A DNA stretch of 64,000 nucleotides from Saururus chinensis (lineage: Eukaryota > Streptophyta > Magnoliopsida > Piperales > Saururaceae), in assembly GCA_035235625.1 (NCBI GenBank), contig CP141140.1, forward strand, positions 25,068,685 to 25,132,684. The letters are read 5' to 3'. The notes below the pieces were generated by a model that was not told the origin of the DNA, searched no databases, and saw only the letters and a program-made list of their open reading frames with translations. Positions 59,801 to 64,000 of the stretch are shown here, piece after piece (position 1 is the first letter of the stretch; each line of letters starts with the position of its first letter). Both the position numbers and the translations under genes were made by a program.

Positions 59801-61749
59801 TGCACGCTAGCCATCACTAGCACGTGCATAACCCATACATAGCATACTGACATATTTGCTAGCCATCGCCAGCGCATACATAATCCACATCCGTAAAACA
59901 TGCATACATCTCATGCATATCAATCATACCATACAATCATGTTTACACGCACATCATGCAATCGGATCGTTACTTAACATCCAAGCATGGAATCATACAA
60001 TCCTAGCATGCTGCTACTCATTCAAAGCATGCTTCATGAATTTACGAGTTCAAAGCTCCCCTACCTCGTAATCATGACGTTCGATGGCGAGCACACGACG
60101 GTGGCGGCGTCGGCGGCGGAGTTGGCGGTCAAACCGTTGCCTAGCTGAGAGAGCTGCTGTCCCGAGGATTTTAGGATGCGCCGGAACTATCACGGCCAAA
60201 CAGAGTGTCAGATATCAATGCGGCAAAACCCGCGATCCACGGCGGCACCCTAGGGCGGCCGGGAGAAAAGTCAAGCCAACATATGTGGCGGTGCGACCCA
60301 AAGTCGATGGTGTACACTGAAGATCAGCCGGTGGCTAAAACGTGCTCAGCCGGCCACAAAGACGTCGAAATCGGCCGTGGACAGCACCCAACGGCGACGA
60401 TTTCGGTCAACAAAGGCCCACATACGGGCGGAGAGCGTGGGGCAACGCTCGAGAATCAAAGGAGAGGTGGAGGACGGCTCTAATGGTCAACTCCACTCGG
60501 TGGCAAAGCCAACCGATGGTTAGGCGGCACAAATGCGGCGCCTAAACCCAGAAGTACACGCGTGGCTACATGCGCACGCGGCCCAAAGGGCGGGGGAGAT
60601 GGCTGAAATGAGGCGACTCAAGGCCCACAAAAGCCAACAGGGCTAAGACCCTTAGCTGTGGCCAATCAAAGCGGCGACATCGCCGATCGCCACCCACAAC
60701 CAAAACCCATGGTGCGGCGGTGTGCATCTCGCTCGGTATAGGGCAAATGACAAGTGGCCCATTCCGAGCGGTAATATAATTAGGCCAAGTGGGGCTGACC
60801 CTCACTGTCGCCGAGCCGGGGCAGCCCATAATGGCCAAATAGCATACGGCTCGCCGATGACCACGGCCCAAGACGCACCCAAGGCGTCTAATTGGGCAGA
60901 GCATGGCAATAGGGGCGAGGCGGGGTCGGAAACGGCAACCCCCTACCGACACTGGGTCGAGGTAGGCTGGACGGAGCCCATCCGGTGGCCGGACAACGAC
61001 CGGAAACACGCCAGCGTCCAAAACATCCCACGGACAGTGAGATGCAAATAGTAACAAAAACCCGACCAAAAGATCGGTAGCTCACCACGGAGCGAAAAAA
61101 GCATGGCGGCGGCTCCAGCCAGTGTCTATGGGTTCCTAGCGGCCAACTAAACATAAGTCTAGTTGAGAGCGGCCGCAAACGATGTCAAAATCGTACACCC
61201 ATAGTGCAAAAACGGGATTGAAGGAGAGAAAAACCCGAAAAAAGGTTCGGTACCTCGTGGAGGAGCGAAGAGGCCGTGGCGGCGGTCATGGCCGGTACCT
61301 ACGGACTCGTGGCGGTGAGGCAAAGCGGATCCTGACAAGAATCAACGGAATCCGACGACGGAGGAGGGAGAACGGAGCGACCGGATATGCCCTCGGGTTT
61401 TCTCTTCTCCTCTCTGGACGTGAAATTTCTTCTGGAAGTCGGTTCTGGAAAACTTACTGGACTCAGGTTTAAAAAGCCGCAATTTCACTATTCACCTTTT
61501 TTATTTTTACATTTATGTCCCCAATGCGCGTTAACTCACTGGTTACGCGCTATAGCTCCAAACTTCGCGCCGTAAGCGTGCAGCGAGGCCCGTGGCCTGC
61601 GACTAAGCCCCACACCCGACTCTACGGGTATAAATATGGGGAAAAGACACAAATACCCATACGCTGAAACGTCACATTTTCCTGCCGAAAATGACCAGAA
61701 AAATGGCAGAAAAATCCCAGAAAATCGTAGAAAAATCATGGACCTTACA
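56860..61749 (-). repeat. 5' LTR (4890 bp) of the gypsy element
   Basis: Nearly identical to 50311-55199. Differences cluster in the 35-bp and 65-bp arrays (58320-58830), with a few elsewhere, such as an extra AAA near 58139 and a two-base change near 58043. Ends GACCTTACA and is followed by the GCTTA duplication. Confidence 0.95.
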
Positions 61750-61754
61750 GCTTA
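61750..61754 (+). repeat. 5-bp target-site duplication, right (GCTTA)
   Basis: Matches 50306-50310. Confidence 0.97.
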
Positions 61755-61975
61755 AGCTTAATTCAAGCTCGAATAGGCTCGAGCCAAGTTCGAGCATACC
61801 CTACTTAATTTAGCTCGGCTCGAATAAAAGTCAAACTCGACTTTATTCTGCTCAAGCTCGAACCCGAATATAAAATTTAAAATATATAAATAATAAATAT
61901 ATAAAATAAATAATACATATATTTGTATATTTTATATAAATATAGTTATTAATTTAAATATATACTTATGATATA

Positions 61976-62059
61976 CTCCCTCCATCTTAAATTAATAGCT
62001 CCATTTGATTAGTTCATTTTGAAAAATCAGATAAAGTTATTAATTTAAGACAAATGAAG
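61976..62059. mobile_element. Stowaway-like MITE, 84 bp
   Basis: CTCCCTCCATCTTAAATTAATAG at the left. The right end inverts to CTTCATTTGTCTTAAATTAATA. TA flanks (61974-61975, 62060-62061). A further single terminus at 62403 (CTCCCTCTGTTCTAAATTC) has no obvious partner. Confidence 0.85.
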
Positions 62060-62409
62060 TATATAAAATAACATATAATTACATATATGTACCAATACCA
62101 TATATCATATATGATACATAAAACCTGTTTATATTAGCTAAGGCTCACTCACGACTGCGTGAGCCCCAATGTTGTGCACCCTCATATTTCAATCCAACAA
62201 CGCACATAACTTAAGAAACAAATTGGTTTACGTCTACTTGCGCTCTCGGATCTCAATATAATTGGCCTATGATGCATAAGCCCGAACTCCTATAAATTTT
62301 TTTCATGATATATATTCTCATTAAATTGTAATAGATATATAATTTCTATGTATAATTTTTATTTTTTAAAAATAAAAACATTAGAGACACAAACACTAAT
62401 ATACTCCCT

Positions 62410-63166
62410 CTGTTCTAAATTCATAGCTCTATTTGGTTTTTCAAGATGAACTAAAATTAGTTCAATTAAAAAATTAAAATATATAGTATAGGGTCAACAT
62501 GATATCACACTAATGTACCTAAATTTTTATCTAAAAGACGCATGACACTAGGGTAACCAACTTTAGTTTTACAAAAGAATGATTAGAAATTCCTTTCAAA
62601 AGTTAAAGCATGATACATAGACTATTCTCAACTTATAAAATATTTGTCTTTTTATATGTACTTATGAATTTTTTTAGAGACATACTAAGGCTAAATAATA
62701 GTTTTTTTATGAGTAATTTATTTGTAAGTAAAGAAAATGATAGTGATATCGCCATAATAAAATACCCCCAAAAACTCACACAAGGGTTTTGATTGGACTT
62801 CACAAGTGGGCCATATACAAAGTTCACATGGGCTCACTTATCTAGACCAATTAAAACTTATGTGTGAGTTTTTTTATGTAAAAATATTATTTTCTTAAAG
62901 AAAAGATGATACGAAAAAATAAATAGTAATGCTGCTTAAGTGAGTTTTTATTTTCTGTATCTCTTTTAATGATTATAGGCGAGAGAGAAATACTACTATT
63001 GTGTTTTTCAAGCATATGTAACTAAAACTCATTCGTCATAATTTTCTTCTTTTTTAGTGACTATAGCAAGATGTTTACGGTGTAGTCGTAATACTTGTTA
63101 AAGTATATTTATTAATATTTAATATTTAAAATATATTAATATATATGATTACTTCATGTACTTTAG

Positions 63167-63169
<3 letters not shown>
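62410..63169. other. AT-rich interior of TIR element, no gene
   Basis: No recognisable ORF, only short random frames. It probably belongs to the TIR element ending at 63551. Confidence 0.4.

Positions 63170-63243
<74 letters not shown>
63170..63243. repeat. (TA)n microsatellite, about 74 bp
   Basis: Uninterrupted TA run preceded by CTTCATGTA, as at 12501-12527. Confidence 0.97.
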
Positions 63244-63248
<5 letters not shown>

Positions 63249-63816
63249 TTTAGATTGAGGCTATATTCACTCCAATATTCTCCTTACTACTCTATTTTAC
63301 TCATAAATTCATGAGGGGGTTTATAAGGCTATTGGGCTGTTGAAAAGATTATTAGGGTACATATAGCCTAATTTTTTTATTTATTTAAGCCTAATTCAAA
63401 CCCAAACTCATAATTTACTTATTGCAATTCGAGTTTAAGCCAAACTTTAAATTTTCAATTCAAGTCGAACACGAGTTAAAAATTTTAATCTTATTCTTAC
63501 TTGGACCCGAGCTCAAGCCAAGCCTAATACCGGACTCGCTAACACCCCTACAGTCCAACGGCGGTAAAAATTGTTATAAAACACGGTAAATTACCTCGTT
63601 CAGTCGTTCTATTGTCAATTTTTTAGAACCTGGTCGACTCCTGAACCGGATAGAAGTCCATGACCAACCGGCTCGAAGGGAAGAAAGACCGAACCGAGCT
63701 ATTTCCGCTTCAGCCAGCCAAAGCTTCTCTCTGAAGCAGACTGAAGAGAGAGAACAGCGAATCCGAAAGTCGTCGTCGTCGGAAGTGTTGGTCGTGGCTG
63801 GCTCCGGGGAAGGAAA

Positions 63817-64000
63817 ATGAACGGTGGACCTTCTGGTTTTCGTAAGGATTCCAGAACTTTATTTTTTTCTTCTTCTGATTTTCCCTTTTTTTCGTATTTT
63901 TTGGATGAAATTTTGATGTTTGGCTGATCATTGTGGGCGATTTGGTAGACAATGCTCCAGTGACGAGAGTATTTGTGTTTGCTTCGGCGATTCTCACCGT
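63817..64000 (+). CDS. Rhomboid-like / UBAC2-like protein, 5' end only
   Basis: Exon 1 is 63817-63841 (ATG through a split codon; donor GTAAGG) and exon 2 starts at 63949 (acceptor TTTGGTAG), running off the window. Joined, they read MNGGPSGFHNAPVTRVF then VFASAILTV, with the split His codon made across the junction. This is the N-terminus I recall for the plant rhomboid-like protein 18 / UBA-domain family (At2g41160-like), ER membrane proteins with a rhomboid pseudoprotease core and a C-terminal UBA domain; those parts lie outside the window. The upstream 63690-63816 is a CT/GA-rich leader. Short exon 1 and long hydrophobic start of exon 2 fit the family. Confidence 0.88.

Larger units (their letters stand above)
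50311..61749 (-). mobile_element. Ty3/gypsy chromovirus derivative, 11.4 kb, with giant LTRs
   Basis: LTRs 50311-55199 (4889 bp) and 56860-61749 (4890 bp), a core of 1660 bp, and a perfect GCTTA duplication. On the minus strand the order is 5' LTR (right), PBS directly after it (TTGGTATCGGAGCCCAGG, like the initiator-Met PBS TGGTATCAGAGC), pol scraps, a purine-rich PPT (AAGGAGGGAAGAA) and the 3' LTR starting TGTAAGG. The pol scraps and the GACGAAATTT context before the PPT match the Tekay/Del-type chromovirus pattern (family assignment from memory). No functional protein remains, so it would depend on proteins from other copies. The nearly identical LTRs imply recent insertion. Confidence 0.95.
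50187..63551. mobile_element. TIR element (hAT-like ends) interrupted by the gypsy element
   Basis: The left end TGTAGGGTTGTTAACGAGC and right end GACTCGCTAACACCCCTACA (inverted: TGTAGGGGTGTTAGCGAGT) pair. Sequence on both sides of the gypsy insertion is rich in AAGCTCGA/TCGAGC motifs and rejoins as GGGCTTAGCTTA|AGCTTAATTC. The interior right of the gypsy element (61755-63550) contains a MITE and a (TA)n tract and has no transposase. A related right end lies at 12650-12870. No 8-bp target duplication was identified, and the nearby inverted repeat at 50153 complicates the left edge. Confidence 0.45.

Overview
This is nuclear DNA from a flowering plant. The evidence is spliced genes with GT-AG introns, Ty1/copia and Ty3/gypsy LTR retrotransposons, Stowaway-type MITEs, a Mutator-like element with a 9-bp target duplication, and a captured fragment of a plant-specific HD-ZIP III homeobox gene. 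I cannot name the species. Most of the 64 kb is nested or decayed repeat. Only two genes look intact: a five-exon F-box gene at 43826-46069 (+), and the first two exons of a rhomboid-like/UBAC2-like gene running off the right edge (63817-64000, +).

Layout. 1-4037 is one arm of a segmental duplication whose other arm is 40417-46236. The right arm carries the intact F-box gene. The left arm carries a copy that lost about 1.8 kb of upstream sequence and 20 bp of exon 1. 4041-12097 is an old Ty3/gypsy-type LTR that received a 4.7-kb solo LTR of a different family (7132-11874, target duplication GTATG). 12500-14700 holds a (TA)n tract, a TIR-element fragment and GC-rich tandem repeats. 15181-17090 is a non-autonomous MULE whose core is an array of about 32-bp units with a palindromic TATCGATA core. 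17311-17960 is a 330-bp tandem duplication. 18211-18919 (-) is a possible small unrecognised gene with a MITE in its intron. 19000-23640 is mostly unassignable.

23641-28730 is a Ty1/copia element (-) with both LTRs, whose 5' half has been replaced by a piece of the 4041-12097 LTR family. 28731-34300 has no recognisable gene but contains a 57-bp-arm hairpin and a local duplication. 34321-37739 is a second, short-LTR copia element (+) whose reverse transcriptase has been deleted in frame; its unoccupied paralogous site survives at 39738-39742. 47469-48271 is a small element carrying a piece of an HD-ZIP III homeodomain gene. 50311-61749 is a recent 11.4-kb Ty3/gypsy chromovirus derivative (-), with LTRs of 4889 and 4890 bp around only 1.66 kb of scrambled pol, flanked by GCTTA and apparently sitting inside an older TIR element (about 50185-63550).

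The genes do not form a pathway. The F-box protein would act as a substrate receptor of an SCF ubiquitin ligase, and the rhomboid-like protein would be an ER membrane protein. The window's main interest is its record of transposition, internal deletion and duplication, including two insertions that can be read against empty paralogous sites inside the same window.
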